The notes under the pieces: model-generated
Told to the model about the DNA's origin: nothing
Database searches by the model: none
Seen by the model: the letters and a program-made list of their open reading frames with translations, nothing else
Shown here: one piece after another, positions 1 through 7,193 of the stretch
Position numbering within the stretch: the stretch's first letter is position 1
Layout of the letters: each line of letters starts with the position of its first letter
Assembly: GCF_006346335.1 (NCBI RefSeq)
Contig: NZ_VDMC01000003.1
Location: forward strand, 1-64,000
DNA from: Aequorivita sinensis
GTDB lineage: Bacteria > Bacteroidota > Bacteroidia > Flavobacteriales > Flavobacteriaceae
DNA: 64,000 nt
Direction: 5' to 3'
Position numbers and translations under genes: made by a program

Positions 1-3
1 ATG

Positions 4-11
4 CAAAGATA
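4..11 (-). promoter_or_regulatory. -7 element of a leftward promoter
   Basis: The minus strand reads TATCTTTG, an exact match to the Bacteroidota -7 consensus TAnnTTTG. It points out of the window and presumably serves a leftward gene that starts beyond the left edge. No clear -33 TTTG is seen at the usual spacing. Confidence 0.45.
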
Positions 12-152
12 AAAGCATTTAGGGCACAATTTAGAGGAGTGAAAAACGTAGAATTCTTTCTGTATAGATTAACAACGATTTTTGCATAAACACAACAATT
101 GTTCTTGATCCGAATTTATAGAAGTGAAATATAAAAATTTTCTCCTAAAACG

Positions 153-186
153 AAAAAACCACACTCAATTGAGTGTGGTTTTTTTG
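153..186 (-). terminator. terminator behind tRNA-Arg
   Basis: A perfect 24-nt palindrome (157-180, arms AACCACACTCAA / TTGAGTGTGGTT) has T runs on both sides, so it can terminate in either direction. It lies one base beyond the 3' end of the leftward tRNA gene and is its natural terminator. Confidence 0.85.
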
Positions 187-260
187 TGACCTTGCCAGGA
201 TTCAAACCTGGAACCTCCTGAGCCGTAATCAGGTGCGCTATTCAGTTGCGCCACAAGGCC
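187..260 (-). tRNA. tRNA-Arg (anticodon ACG)
   Basis: The minus strand folds as a complete 74-nt cloverleaf without encoded CCA. The acceptor stem is GGCCTTG/CAAGGTC with one G-T pair, the D stem GCGC/GCGC, the anticodon stem CCTGA/TCAGG and the T stem CCAGG/CCTGG. The anticodon loop TTACGGC gives ACG, normally read as ICG after adenosine deamination. Two usually invariant bases are changed: position 19 is A (D loop AACTGAATA) and position 56 is T (T loop TTTGAAT). The change looks compensatory because these two bases pair in the tertiary elbow. Identity is certain; the effect of the change is not known. Confidence 0.96.
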
Positions 261-285
261 ATTTTGTTGTTGCTTTTAGCGGCTG

Positions 286-317
286 CAAATATATTTATTT
301 TTAAATTGCAAGACAAA
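286..317 (-). promoter_or_regulatory. promoter of tRNA-Arg
   Basis: The minus strand carries TATATTTG (286-293), matching TAnnTTTG, and TTTG (314-317) 20 bp upstream as a -33 element. Transcription would begin about 20 nt before the mature tRNA 5' end at 260. Confidence 0.6.
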
Positions 318-333
318 TAAAATCAATAAAAAA

Positions 334-846
334 ATGAATTTAACTGAATATATTCGAAATATTGAGGATTTCCCCAGAGCTGGAGTGCGTTTTAAAGATA
401 TAACTCCACTACTAGCAAACCCTGATGCAACCGTCTATTGTTTACAGCAGTTAGTAGATTTGTTGGGAGGTGAAAAGATAGATAAAGTTGTAGGTATTGA
501 GTCGCGTGGTTTTTTCTTTGCAACATTACTAGCAAAAGAACTTAAGGCTGGTTTTGTTCCTATAAGAAAGCCAGGGAAGCTTCCATTTAATACTCTTAAA
601 GAGCCTTATGAGTTAGAATATGGAATGGATGCCCTCGAAATACACGAGGACGCTATAAAGAAAGGTGATCGTGTTCTCTTGCACGACGATGTACTAGCTA
701 CGGGTGGAACAGCAAGAGCAGCTTGTAAGCTTATCGAAAATCTTGGAGGTGAAATTGTGCAGTGTAATTTTTTACTAGAAATAGAGTTTTTAAAAGGCGT
801 ACAGAAATTAAAAAATCAAAATGTAAAATCCTTACTAAAGTATTAA
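334..846 (+). CDS. apt: adenine phosphoribosyltransferase
   Basis: Converts adenine and PRPP to AMP and pyrophosphate in cytoplasmic purine salvage. The 170-aa length is standard for the family. The N-terminus carries the Apt pattern PRAGVRFKDITPLL (residues 14-27), KPGKLP lies at 79-84, and the PRPP-binding loop VLLHDDVLATGGTA is complete at about 113-126. The ATG at 334 follows an A-rich leader without a strong Shine-Dalgarno sequence, as is usual in this phylum. It stands alone; its stop overlaps the stop of a convergent small gene. Nothing is unusual in the sequence and the identification is secure. Confidence 0.97.
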   Translation: MNLTEYIRNIEDFPRAGVRFKDITPLLANPDATVYCLQQLVDLLGGEKIDKVVGIESRGFFFATLLAKELKAGFVPIRKPGKLPFNTLKEPYELEYGMDALEIHEDAIKKGDRVLLHDDVLATGGTARAACKLIENLGGEIVQCNFLLEIEFLKGVQKLKNQNVKSLLKY

Positions 847-995
847 TCTAACGAATTTTTGGTTACCCATAGTTTGAAACCAAAAATCGCCATCTGTAGC
901 TTCGACGCTTTAGCTAGATCCACTCCCTTTTTGGTGAAACTAGGAAGTATCTTCTTATTTACCTTTGCTAAAAATTTAAAAAATCTCTTTTTCAT
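843..995 (-). CDS. 50-aa basic small protein, flavobacterial conserved type
   Basis: A short frame on the minus strand starts at the ATG at 993-995 and encodes 50 residues beginning MKKRFFKFLAKVNKKILPSF and ending in KNSLD. It has a basic, aromatic N-terminus and a second basic-hydrophobic segment (LQMAIFGFKLW, about 33-43). I recall very similar 50-aa proteins in many Flavobacteriaceae, often labelled 'SsrA-binding protein' because they can neighbour smpB; it is far too short to be SmpB and that label should not be copied. Its stop (843-845) overlaps the apt stop convergently. Function unknown; coding status is inferred from the remembered conservation and intact frame. Confidence 0.7.
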   Translation of the reverse strand: MKKRFFKFLAKVNKKILPSFTKKGVDLAKASKLQMAIFGFKLWVTKNSLD

Positions 996-1012
996 ATTGT
1001 ATAAAAATAAGA

Positions 1013-1038
1013 AAACCTTCTAGTTATTAAGAAGGTTT
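1013..1038 (-). terminator. terminator of the BlaI/BlaR1-like operon
   Basis: Arms AAACCTTCT (1013-1021) and AGAAGGTTT (1030-1038) form a 9-bp hairpin about 20 nt beyond the stop of the sensor gene, followed on the minus strand by a T-rich stretch. Confidence 0.6.
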
Positions 1039-1056
1039 ATGAAATTTATAAGATTT

Positions 1057-2772
1057 CTATTTTTTTGTGGTAATTTCTATAACGCCATTGACTCCTTTGC
1101 CACCATATTTCTTAAGCGCTTTTTCACTTTTTAAAACATTTACTTTATCAATGTTTTCTGGCAACAATAATTCTACTTGCTTTTTAGTAGAGGCTATACC
1201 ATCGATGAAATAAAGTGTATTACCTGCTTTTTTATTTTTATTTATCTGTCTTTTTGCTTTCGTTTGGCCCTGCACTTCTTGTGCTTCATTATTTGGAGAG
1301 GCTGAAGGAGTAGGATGAGTATTTTTCATTTTAGATCTGCGTTTCTCAATTTCCATTTTTCTCTTTTGTATGCGTTCTTGCATTTCCATTTTGCGTTCGT
1401 TCATATCCAGGGAACGGACTTGCGACTTTAATTTTCTTTTTTGCATGCGTTCTTTATGTCGTTTTTCGACTGCTTCAGACCAAAACCCTGTTTTCCCATC
1501 TTTATCGATAAAAAAGAAAAACTCATCAATACCCTTATCCTGGCTTACTTGGTAATTTCCATTGTTTCCGTTTCCGGTATAAGTAAGAGTAAGTGAAGTA
1601 ATTTCGTTGAGATTATTGCGAATGGCAGCATAGCTTAATTCTAAACCATATTTACTTTTAACCTCTTCTTTAATTTCTTGAAGTGAAGCATCGGTTGTGT
1701 TCTTGTCAATTTTCACACGGTAGGTTTCCTGTAATGGTGATTGTTTTTTAGTCATAGCTTTTGGTGTTTTCTGAGCTATAGATTCAGTTACAGGCTCAAT
1801 ACCTGTAATAACAGCTATATCCTTCTTGTCTAAAACAGGTTGTAAAGCTTCTTCTTTAATATTTTCTGTTTTTACCTTATTATTCTCTGAAGGAATTTCG
1901 ACGTATTTTTTTACTTCGTTTACATTAAAACCCCATAAAAATATCGTTAATAAGGGAACTACTACCATAGCCTTAAAGGCGTTTTGTCTATTTGAATTTG
2001 CTTTGTTTAACATAATGATTCGTTTTTTGATGAATGAATTATAAAAATTATTTGTTGGGGCAGATAAAGACGATGCTAATGAGGTGTTTAGCAATGCTAA
2101 TTGGTATTCCTTTTTTGAATTAATACGAGTAATGGTTGTTCGGTCTGCTAAATACTCTAAGTTTTCTACAATGCTACTTTTATAGCCCCATGCTAATGGA
2201 TTAAACCATTGTATAATAAGAAGTAGATTACTTGCCAATACATCAATTGTGTGTAGTTGTTCTATGTGTGCTTTTTCGTGTGCTAATATCATAGCAAGTT
2301 CATTGTTAGTATGTAGAGTAGGATTGTAAACGATATAATTGAAAAATGAAAAGGGTGAAATTGATTCAGATACTTCAATTATCTTACAATTGTTACTTAA
2401 CTTGTAAGGGTGATTTTCTAATAAAATAAAAAGAGAAATAAGCTGATAAATGAATCTTAATGAAAATACTATTACTCCTAATACATATATGTACAATAGT
2501 ATATTCTCAATTGAATAGTTTGTGTTAAATGCTGCGGAAGTTAAAGTTTCTGAAGCCGTTTCAGTGGAAGGAAATGATGCTAAAGCGGGAGCTTCTATTA
2601 TTATTGTTTTGGTAAACTGTATAAAAGGGAATATTGTAGCAGCAAGGACTCCGATAAGAAGAAAGAGCCTATTGAACGTAAAGTGCGTTTCTTTTTTTAA
2701 TAGAAAAATATAAACTAAATAAAATAAGGAAAGAATTCCAGCAGATTTTAAAATGTATTGAATTGTTTCCAT
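1057..2772 (-). CDS. BlaR1/MecR1-type M56 membrane metallopeptidase with plug-like C-terminus
   Basis: A 571-aa membrane sensor-protease. Four hydrophobic segments lie in the first 280 residues, and the M56 zinc motif HEKAH is at about 165-169 between the membrane segments, followed by NPLAW. By analogy with BlaR1 it would cleave its partner BlaI-like repressor when activated. Instead of a penicillin-binding sensor domain the outer part has a Lys/Glu/Arg-rich coiled-coil-like stretch (about 425-490). It ends in a domain with LYFIDG, LKSEKALKKYGGKG and GVIEITTK, resembling the plug of TonB-dependent receptors; this architecture is common in Bacteroidota. I chose the ATG at 2772, one base after the repressor stop, over an upstream TTG at 2790. 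The ligand is unknown; beta-lactam sensing is not supported by the sequence. Confidence 0.85.
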   Translation of the reverse strand: METIQYILKSAGILSLFYLVYIFLLKKETHFTFNRLFLLIGVLAATIFPFIQFTKTIIIEAPALASFPSTETASETLTSAAFNTNYSIENILLYIYVLGVIVFSLRFIYQLISLFILLENHPYKLSNNCKIIEVSESISPFSFFNYIVYNPTLHTNNELAMILAHEKAHIEQLHTIDVLASNLLLIIQWFNPLAWGYKSSIVENLEYLADRTTITRINSKKEYQLALLNTSLASSLSAPTNNFYNSFIKKRIIMLNKANSNRQNAFKAMVVVPLLTIFLWGFNVNEVKKYVEIPSENNKVKTENIKEEALQPVLDKKDIAVITGIEPVTESIAQKTPKAMTKKQSPLQETYRVKIDKNTTDASLQEIKEEVKSKYGLELSYAAIRNNLNEITSLTLTYTGNGNNGNYQVSQDKGIDEFFFFIDKDGKTGFWSEAVEKRHKERMQKRKLKSQVRSLDMNERKMEMQERIQKRKMEIEKRRSKMKNTHPTPSASPNNEAQEVQGQTKAKRQINKNKKAGNTLYFIDGIASTKKQVELLLPENIDKVNVLKSEKALKKYGGKGVNGVIEITTKK

Positions 2773-2773
2773 T

Positions 2774-3130
2774 TTATTTTTTGTTTTCAATTAACTCCAA
2801 TATCTCTCGAAGGTCCTGCGCGCTTATTTTTTCTTCTTTAGCAAAAAATGAAACCATGTTTTTATAACTATTATTAAAGTAGCGTTTAGAGGCGAGATTC
2901 ATAAATCCCTTGCTGTATTCTTCCTTAGAAATAATAGGATAGTACTGATGCGTTTTGCCAAAAGCATTAAAAGCTACATAGCCTTTATCTTCAAGATTTC
3001 TAACTATAGTAGATATTGTGTTGTAATGATTAGTGCTCGGTAAAATCTGTAAAATTTCTTTAACAAAAGCCTTTTCAAGCTTCCAAAGGGCTTGCATTAC
3101 TTCTTCTTCTTTATTTGTGAGGTTTTCCAT
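2774..3130 (-). CDS. BlaI/MecI/CopY-family transcriptional repressor
   Basis: A 118-aa protein with the N-terminal winged helix of the family: LTNKEEEVMQALWKLEKAFV, then STIVRNLEDKGYV as recognition helix and wing. A short C-terminal dimerisation region follows. The family binds palindromic operators and is inactivated by proteolysis by its partner. The partner gene lies immediately downstream, one base after this stop, so the pair is certainly co-transcribed. Upstream, two 17-bp near-identical repeats are the likely operator, suggesting autoregulation. Target genes beyond its own operon cannot be seen; the divergent antiporter gene at 3282 shares the intergenic region and may be co-regulated. 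Confidence 0.92.
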   Translation of the reverse strand: MENLTNKEEEVMQALWKLEKAFVKEILQILPSTNHYNTISTIVRNLEDKGYVAFNAFGKTHQYYPIISKEEYSKGFMNLASKRYFNNSYKNMVSFFAKEEKISAQDLREILELIENKK

Positions 3131-3143
3131 AGATAAAAATAAG

Positions 3144-3180
3144 AACTAGTTTTATAGTTAGACAACTAGTTTTGTAGTTA
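3144..3180. promoter_or_regulatory. tandem operator-like repeats for the BlaI-type repressor
   Basis: AACTAGTTTTATAGTTA (3144-3160) and AACTAGTTTTGTAGTTA (3164-3180) differ by one base and repeat with a 20-bp period, about two helical turns. Each contains the palindrome AACTAGTT. They lie 14 bp upstream of the repressor ATG, where an autoregulatory operator is expected. Confidence 0.6.
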
Positions 3181-3235
3181 TATAACTTCTTTTTTAGTTG
3201 TTTATTGTATTCGTTAAAAAAAATACTATCAAAAC

Positions 3236-3264
3236 TTGTGCTTTTTTCATAATTAGTATCTTCG
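3236..3264 (+). promoter_or_regulatory. promoter of the Ca2+/Na+ antiporter gene
   Basis: TTG (3236-3238) and TATCTTCG (3257-3264, one mismatch to TAnnTTTG) are 18 bp apart and precede the ATG at 3282 by a short leader. This also argues against the upstream in-frame start at 3198. Confidence 0.5.
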
Positions 3265-3281
3265 CGAACTCAATAAGGTTT

Positions 3282-4235
3282 ATGGATTATTTATTTGTAT
3301 TTATCGGCTTAACACTATTAGTAATTGGAGGAGAATTTTTGGTGCGGTCTTCCGTGGCGCTTTCCTTTAAATTGAATTTGTCAAAAATGGTTATAGGACT
3401 AACGGTAGTTTCATTTGCTACCTCAGCTCCAGAATTGTTAGTGAGTTTACAAGCCGCTTTAAATGGGTTTTCTGATATCTCTTTAGGAAATGTAATCGGT
3501 TCAAATATTGCAAATATTGGACTTGTTTTAGGTATAACGGCAATAATTTCACCTTTGGCCATAGATAAAGATTTCTATAAGCTTAATTGGCCTGTAATGA
3601 TGATACTTTCAATTGGGCTGTATTTTATACTAAAGAGTGGAGATATAATCTCCCGTTCCGAGGGGGTTGCATTACTACTAATGTTAGTAGTTTATCTGTG
3701 GATTTTAATACGAAAAGCTCGAAAGGATAGAGGGGTAGTGCAAGTTGATGAAGAAGTTGATGAAAGTCTTGCAACCACATCTAATTTTAAGATTATTCTT
3801 TGGCTTGTTATTGGTGGTGTAGCATTATATGGCGGAAGTGAATTGTTGGTAAACGGAGCGGTTTCTTTAGCACAAAGTTTTGGAGTTACAGAACGAGTAA
3901 TCGCGGTTACGATGATAGCTGTAGGTACAAGTATCCCAGAGCTGGCTGCTTCTGTAATTGCAGCACTTAAAAAAGAAAAGGCTTTATCGCTTGGGAATCT
4001 TATAGGTTCTAACATATTTAATATTGCTTCAGTTTTAGGAATTACTGCTATTATTCAACCTATAGCAGTTATGAGCGAAGAGGTGCTTACAAACGACATA
4101 TTCTGGATGATCGGTTTTGCGGGGATACTTTTGCCTTTAGCATTCCTTCCAAAAGCTTACGAACTTGGCCGTAAAAGAGGGATTTTACTTTTATCGGCTT
4201 ATGCTGTTTTTATTGCTTTAACAATTTTAAAGTAG
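3282..4235 (+). CDS. calcium/sodium antiporter, CaCA family (YrbG-like)
   Basis: A 317-aa inner-membrane cation exchanger with about ten transmembrane segments. The two inverted alpha-repeats that define the family are plain. Repeat 1 has ATSAPELL (46-53) and GNVIGSNIANIG (69-80); repeat 2 has GTSIPELA (215-222) and GNLIGSNIFNI (238-248). The acidic residues in each repeat (E51, E220) are the ion ligands in characterised members. I start at the ATG at 3282, which begins with a membrane segment, rather than at the non-ATG start at 3198 that would include the promoter. It diverges from the BlaI-type repressor gene. The transported ions (Ca2+, Na+ or K+) are inferred from the family. Confidence 0.92.
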   Translation: MDYLFVFIGLTLLVIGGEFLVRSSVALSFKLNLSKMVIGLTVVSFATSAPELLVSLQAALNGFSDISLGNVIGSNIANIGLVLGITAIISPLAIDKDFYKLNWPVMMILSIGLYFILKSGDIISRSEGVALLLMLVVYLWILIRKARKDRGVVQVDEEVDESLATTSNFKIILWLVIGGVALYGGSELLVNGAVSLAQSFGVTERVIAVTMIAVGTSIPELAASVIAALKKEKALSLGNLIGSNIFNIASVLGITAIIQPIAVMSEEVLTNDIFWMIGFAGILLPLAFLPKAYELGRKRGILLLSAYAVFIALTILK

Positions 4236-4338
4236 TCTTTTCCTGGTTCAACCCCTATTTTTTAGGGGGTCTTCACAGGGAAACATATTTTTTTTCAAAA
4301 AAAAATCTAAAAATGAAGGGGTGTGCCTTGGTTTTTTT

Positions 4339-4346
4339 TATTTTTG
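4339..4346 (+). promoter_or_regulatory. -7 element of the glutamine synthetase promoter
   Basis: TATTTTTG matches TAnnTTTG exactly and lies 28 bp before the chosen ATG at 4375. No convincing -33 element is visible at normal spacing. Confidence 0.5.
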
Positions 4347-4374
4347 CAATGTCAAACTAAAAAAAAACTACAAG

Positions 4375-6561
4375 ATGCCAACATTGCGATTTCACGCACT
4401 AAAAAAGACCTTCGATAGAGTTCCAGTTCCTGTAACAGAACCAGCAAGGCGTTCCGAAATTTTTGGGAAAAATGTTTTCAATAGAGATGCTATGCGTCAA
4501 TATCTTACCAAAGATTCATTTAATAGTGTTATGGCAGCTATTAATACTGGCGCTAAAATAGAAAGAAACATTGCCGATCATATCTCTACAGGTATGAAAG
4601 AATGGGCAATTGCTAAAGGTGCTACACATTATACTCATTGGTTTCAACCTTTAACTGGCGCAACTGCTGAAAAGCACGATGCGTTTTTTGAAACAATGGA
4701 AGATGGTCACGCTATCGAAAAATTTGGTGGCGGTCAATTAGTACAGCAGGAACCAGATGCTTCAAGTTTCCCTAATGGTGGGATTAGAAATACATTTGAA
4801 GCTCGTGGATACACCGCGTGGGATCCAACATCTCCTGCATTTATTTACGGAACGACATTGTGTATACCAACAGTTTTTGTGTCGTATACGGGTGAAGCAT
4901 TAGATTATAAAACTCCTTTGCTTAAAGCATTACTTTCTATTGATAATGCTGCTACTGCAGTGGCAAAATATTTTGATAAAAATGTAACTAAAGTAAATGC
5001 CACTCTAGGTTGGGAGCAAGAATACTTTTTAGTAGATAGCGCTTTAGCAGCTTCTCGTCCTGATATTTCATTGGCGGGAAGAACGCTACTTGGGCATTCT
5101 TCTGCCAAAGGACAGCAATTAGACGATCATTACTTTGGTTCAATTCCTGCACGTGTTTTAAACTTTATTAGACACTTGGAAACTGAATGTATGTTATTGG
5201 GTATTCCAGTAAAAACACGTCATAATGAAGTTGCCCCAAATCAATTTGAGCTGGCTCCTATATTTGAAGAAACAAACCTTGCGGTAGATCACAACTCCTT
5301 ATTGATGGATTTGATGCATAAAATTGCCGAAAAGCATAATTTTAAGGTGTTGTTTCACGAGAAGCCTTTTGCAAATGTAAATGGAAGTGGAAAACACAAT
5401 AACTGGTCGTTAGCTACAGATACAGGAGTAAACCTTTTAGGACCTGGAAGTACTCCAATGAAAAATCTTCAGTTCTTAACTTTTTTTATCAATACGCTTA
5501 AAGCCGTAAACGATCACGAAGAATTGCTTAGAGCCTCTATTGCAAGTGCAAGTAACGATCATAGATTAGGGGCTAACGAAGCGCCGCCAGCAATTATTTC
5601 GGCCTTTATTGGTTCGCAATTAACTGAGGTTCTTGATGAGCTTGAAAAAGTAACTAACGGGAAACTTTCGCCACAAGAAAAAACAGAGCTTAAGTTAAAT
5701 GTTGTAGGTAAAATTCCAGAAATTTTACTAGATAATACCGACCGTAACCGTACTTCAGCCTTTGCGTTTACAGGTAATAAGTTTGAATTTCGTGCAGTAG
5801 GTTCAACAGCTAACTGTGCAAACCCTATGACTGTGTTGAATGCGATTGTTGCTAAACAACTTATCGACTTCAAAGCAAAAGTTGACGGATTGATAAAGAG
5901 CAAAAAGATGAAGAAGGACGACGCCATCTTCAATGTGCTTAGAGAGTATATTAAAGACTCAAAAAGAATTCGTTTTGAAGGTGATGGTTATGGTGAAGCC
6001 TGGGAGAAGGAAGCAAAAAAACGTGGACTTAGCAATCACAAAACAACTCCGGAAGCATTAAAGGCGAAAATCTCTAAGAAAAGCATTGATCTTTTTGAAA
6101 GTTTAGGGATTATGAGCAAAGTGGAAATGGAGGCTCGTTATGAAATTGAAATGGAAGAATACACTATGCGTATTCAAATTGAAGGACGTGTACTTGGTGA
6201 TATTGCTAGAAACCATATTATTCCTACAGCTATTCAATATCAAAACATATTGATAGAAAATGTTCAAGGGTTAAAAAACATATACGGCACCGATTTCAAA
6301 AAGTTTGCTACAGAGCAAATGCACCTTATTGAACAAATAAGTGAGCACCTTGCTAAAATTAATAAAGGTATTACCGATATGATTGAAGAGCGTAAAAAAG
6401 CTAATAAAATTGAAAACGCCGAAAAACGTGCCCTTTCATATTGTCACGAAGTAAAACCTTATTTCCAAATTATAAGGTATCACTGTGATAAACTAGAGCT
6501 TTTAGTAGACGATGAGCTTTGGCCATTAACTAAATACAGAGAGTTATTATTTACAAAATAA
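4375..6561 (+). CDS. glnN: type III glutamine synthetase
   Basis: ATP-dependent synthesis of glutamine from glutamate and ammonia, the main ammonium-assimilation step. At 728 aa it has the length of the GSIII class typical of Bacteroidota, not the ~450 aa of GSI. Catalytic-domain motifs are present: WEQEYFLVD (from about residue 213), HNEVAPNQFELAP (about 281-293) and NGSGKHNNWS (about 335-344, matching the GSxxHxHxS-type ATP/glutamate loop). The C-terminal third is helical. I chose ATG 4375 (MPTLRFHALKKTF), which is the usual GSIII N-terminus; the upstream in-frame start at 4321 would lie before the promoter. It is monocistronic with a terminator directly behind. Confidence 0.96.
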   Translation: MPTLRFHALKKTFDRVPVPVTEPARRSEIFGKNVFNRDAMRQYLTKDSFNSVMAAINTGAKIERNIADHISTGMKEWAIAKGATHYTHWFQPLTGATAEKHDAFFETMEDGHAIEKFGGGQLVQQEPDASSFPNGGIRNTFEARGYTAWDPTSPAFIYGTTLCIPTVFVSYTGEALDYKTPLLKALLSIDNAATAVAKYFDKNVTKVNATLGWEQEYFLVDSALAASRPDISLAGRTLLGHSSAKGQQLDDHYFGSIPARVLNFIRHLETECMLLGIPVKTRHNEVAPNQFELAPIFEETNLAVDHNSLLMDLMHKIAEKHNFKVLFHEKPFANVNGSGKHNNWSLATDTGVNLLGPGSTPMKNLQFLTFFINTLKAVNDHEELLRASIASASNDHRLGANEAPPAIISAFIGSQLTEVLDELEKVTNGKLSPQEKTELKLNVVGKIPEILLDNTDRNRTSAFAFTGNKFEFRAVGSTANCANPMTVLNAIVAKQLIDFKAKVDGLIKSKKMKKDDAIFNVLREYIKDSKRIRFEGDGYGEAWEKEAKKRGLSNHKTTPEALKAKISKKSIDLFESLGIMSKVEMEARYEIEMEEYTMRIQIEGRVLGDIARNHIIPTAIQYQNILIENVQGLKNIYGTDFKKFATEQMHLIEQISEHLAKINKGITDMIEERKKANKIENAEKRALSYCHEVKPYFQIIRYHCDKLELLVDDELWPLTKYRELLFTK

Positions 6562-6588
6562 CATACCTTATTATATAAGGATCATTCT

Positions 6589-6619
6589 AAACCGCTTAAC
6601 TTTTGTTGAGCGGTTTTTT
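6589..6619 (+). terminator. terminator of glnN
   Basis: AAACCGCTTAAC pairs with GTTGAGCGGTTT (one G-U) around a TTTT loop and is followed by a T run, 28 nt after the stop codon. Confidence 0.85.
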
Positions 6620-6901
6620 ATTTTAAAAAATTGGTATTTTATTACGCAGTTAATGGTATTTACTTGTGTGTACTTTTAAAGCGATGAATCTAAGAAATAT
6701 ATTCGTATTAAAGATTGCTTAATTAGGTCTAAGGTTATTTTAAGTTTAAACCTTTTTTAAATTTCTTTTGTTTAGCGTAGAAAATTAAGATTTAATTGGA
6801 CGCTAGGTGCTGTGGGTTTTATTAATAGATAATTATTGAAATAGGGCTTTATTTGTTAAAAATAGTTGTTTCCCCCTATTTGCATAAAAAGATTAAATTT
6901 G

Positions 6902-6933
6902 TTTGTTTTTTAATAATATTTATTGCATATTTG
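6902..6933 (+). promoter_or_regulatory. candidate promoter of the curli operon
   Basis: TTTG at 6902-6905 is followed after 20 bp by CATATTTG (6926-6933), one mismatch from TAnnTTTG. If used, it would give a leader of about 250 nt before csgA. Confidence 0.3.
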
Positions 6934-7124
6934 TTGTGTAGTTCAAAAGGAGATAAGTTTTCTCGAGCTGCAATTCCTCCTCAAAAAAAACAAACCTGTC
7001 CCCAGCGTTTTGTAAATTAGAAAAAATCCCTACTTTTTAAAATGTTCTTTTACTAAGTTCATTTTTACATCCATCCCCATAATTTAATTTTGATGGAATG
7101 CTTTCACGTGTTCCTGAAAAACCT

Positions 7125-7142
7125 CAAGGAAATTTTTCCTTG
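7125..7142. promoter_or_regulatory. palindrome in the curlin leader
   Basis: CAAGGAAA and TTTCCTTG form an 8-bp perfect inverted repeat separated by TT, ending 51 bp before the csgA start codon. It could be an operator or an RNA hairpin in the leader; the sequence does not decide. Confidence 0.4.
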
Positions 7143-7193
7143 CAAGAAAAAGAATTTTTAACCAATTATTAATAATCTTTAAATCTTTAAATT

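Larger units (their letters stand above)
6620..7193 (+). other. long AT-rich intergenic region upstream of the curli genes
   Basis: About 570 bp without a credible gene in any frame. A weak hairpin (AAGGTT 6731-6736 / AACCTT 6749-6754, then Ts) could be a second terminator. A promoter candidate at 6902-6933 and an 18-nt palindrome at 7125-7142 suggest that this is a regulated upstream region with a long 5' leader for the curlin gene. Confidence 0.6.

Noticed and set aside
843-995. Annotation of the 50-aa protein as SsrA-binding protein (SmpB)
   Set aside because: SmpB is about 150-160 residues with an OB fold; this sequence has no resemblance to it.
1370-1555. Plus-strand frame antisense to the BlaR1-type gene
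   Set aside because: Shadow of the real gene on the other strand; low-complexity, no family pattern.
3198-3281. Upstream N-terminal extension of the Ca2+/Na+ antiporter
   Set aside because: It would begin at a non-ATG codon and cover the likely promoter; the ATG at 3282 starts with the conserved first membrane helix.
4321-4374. Upstream start of glutamine synthetase
   Set aside because: The extension includes the TAnnTTTG element and does not resemble GSIII N-termini.
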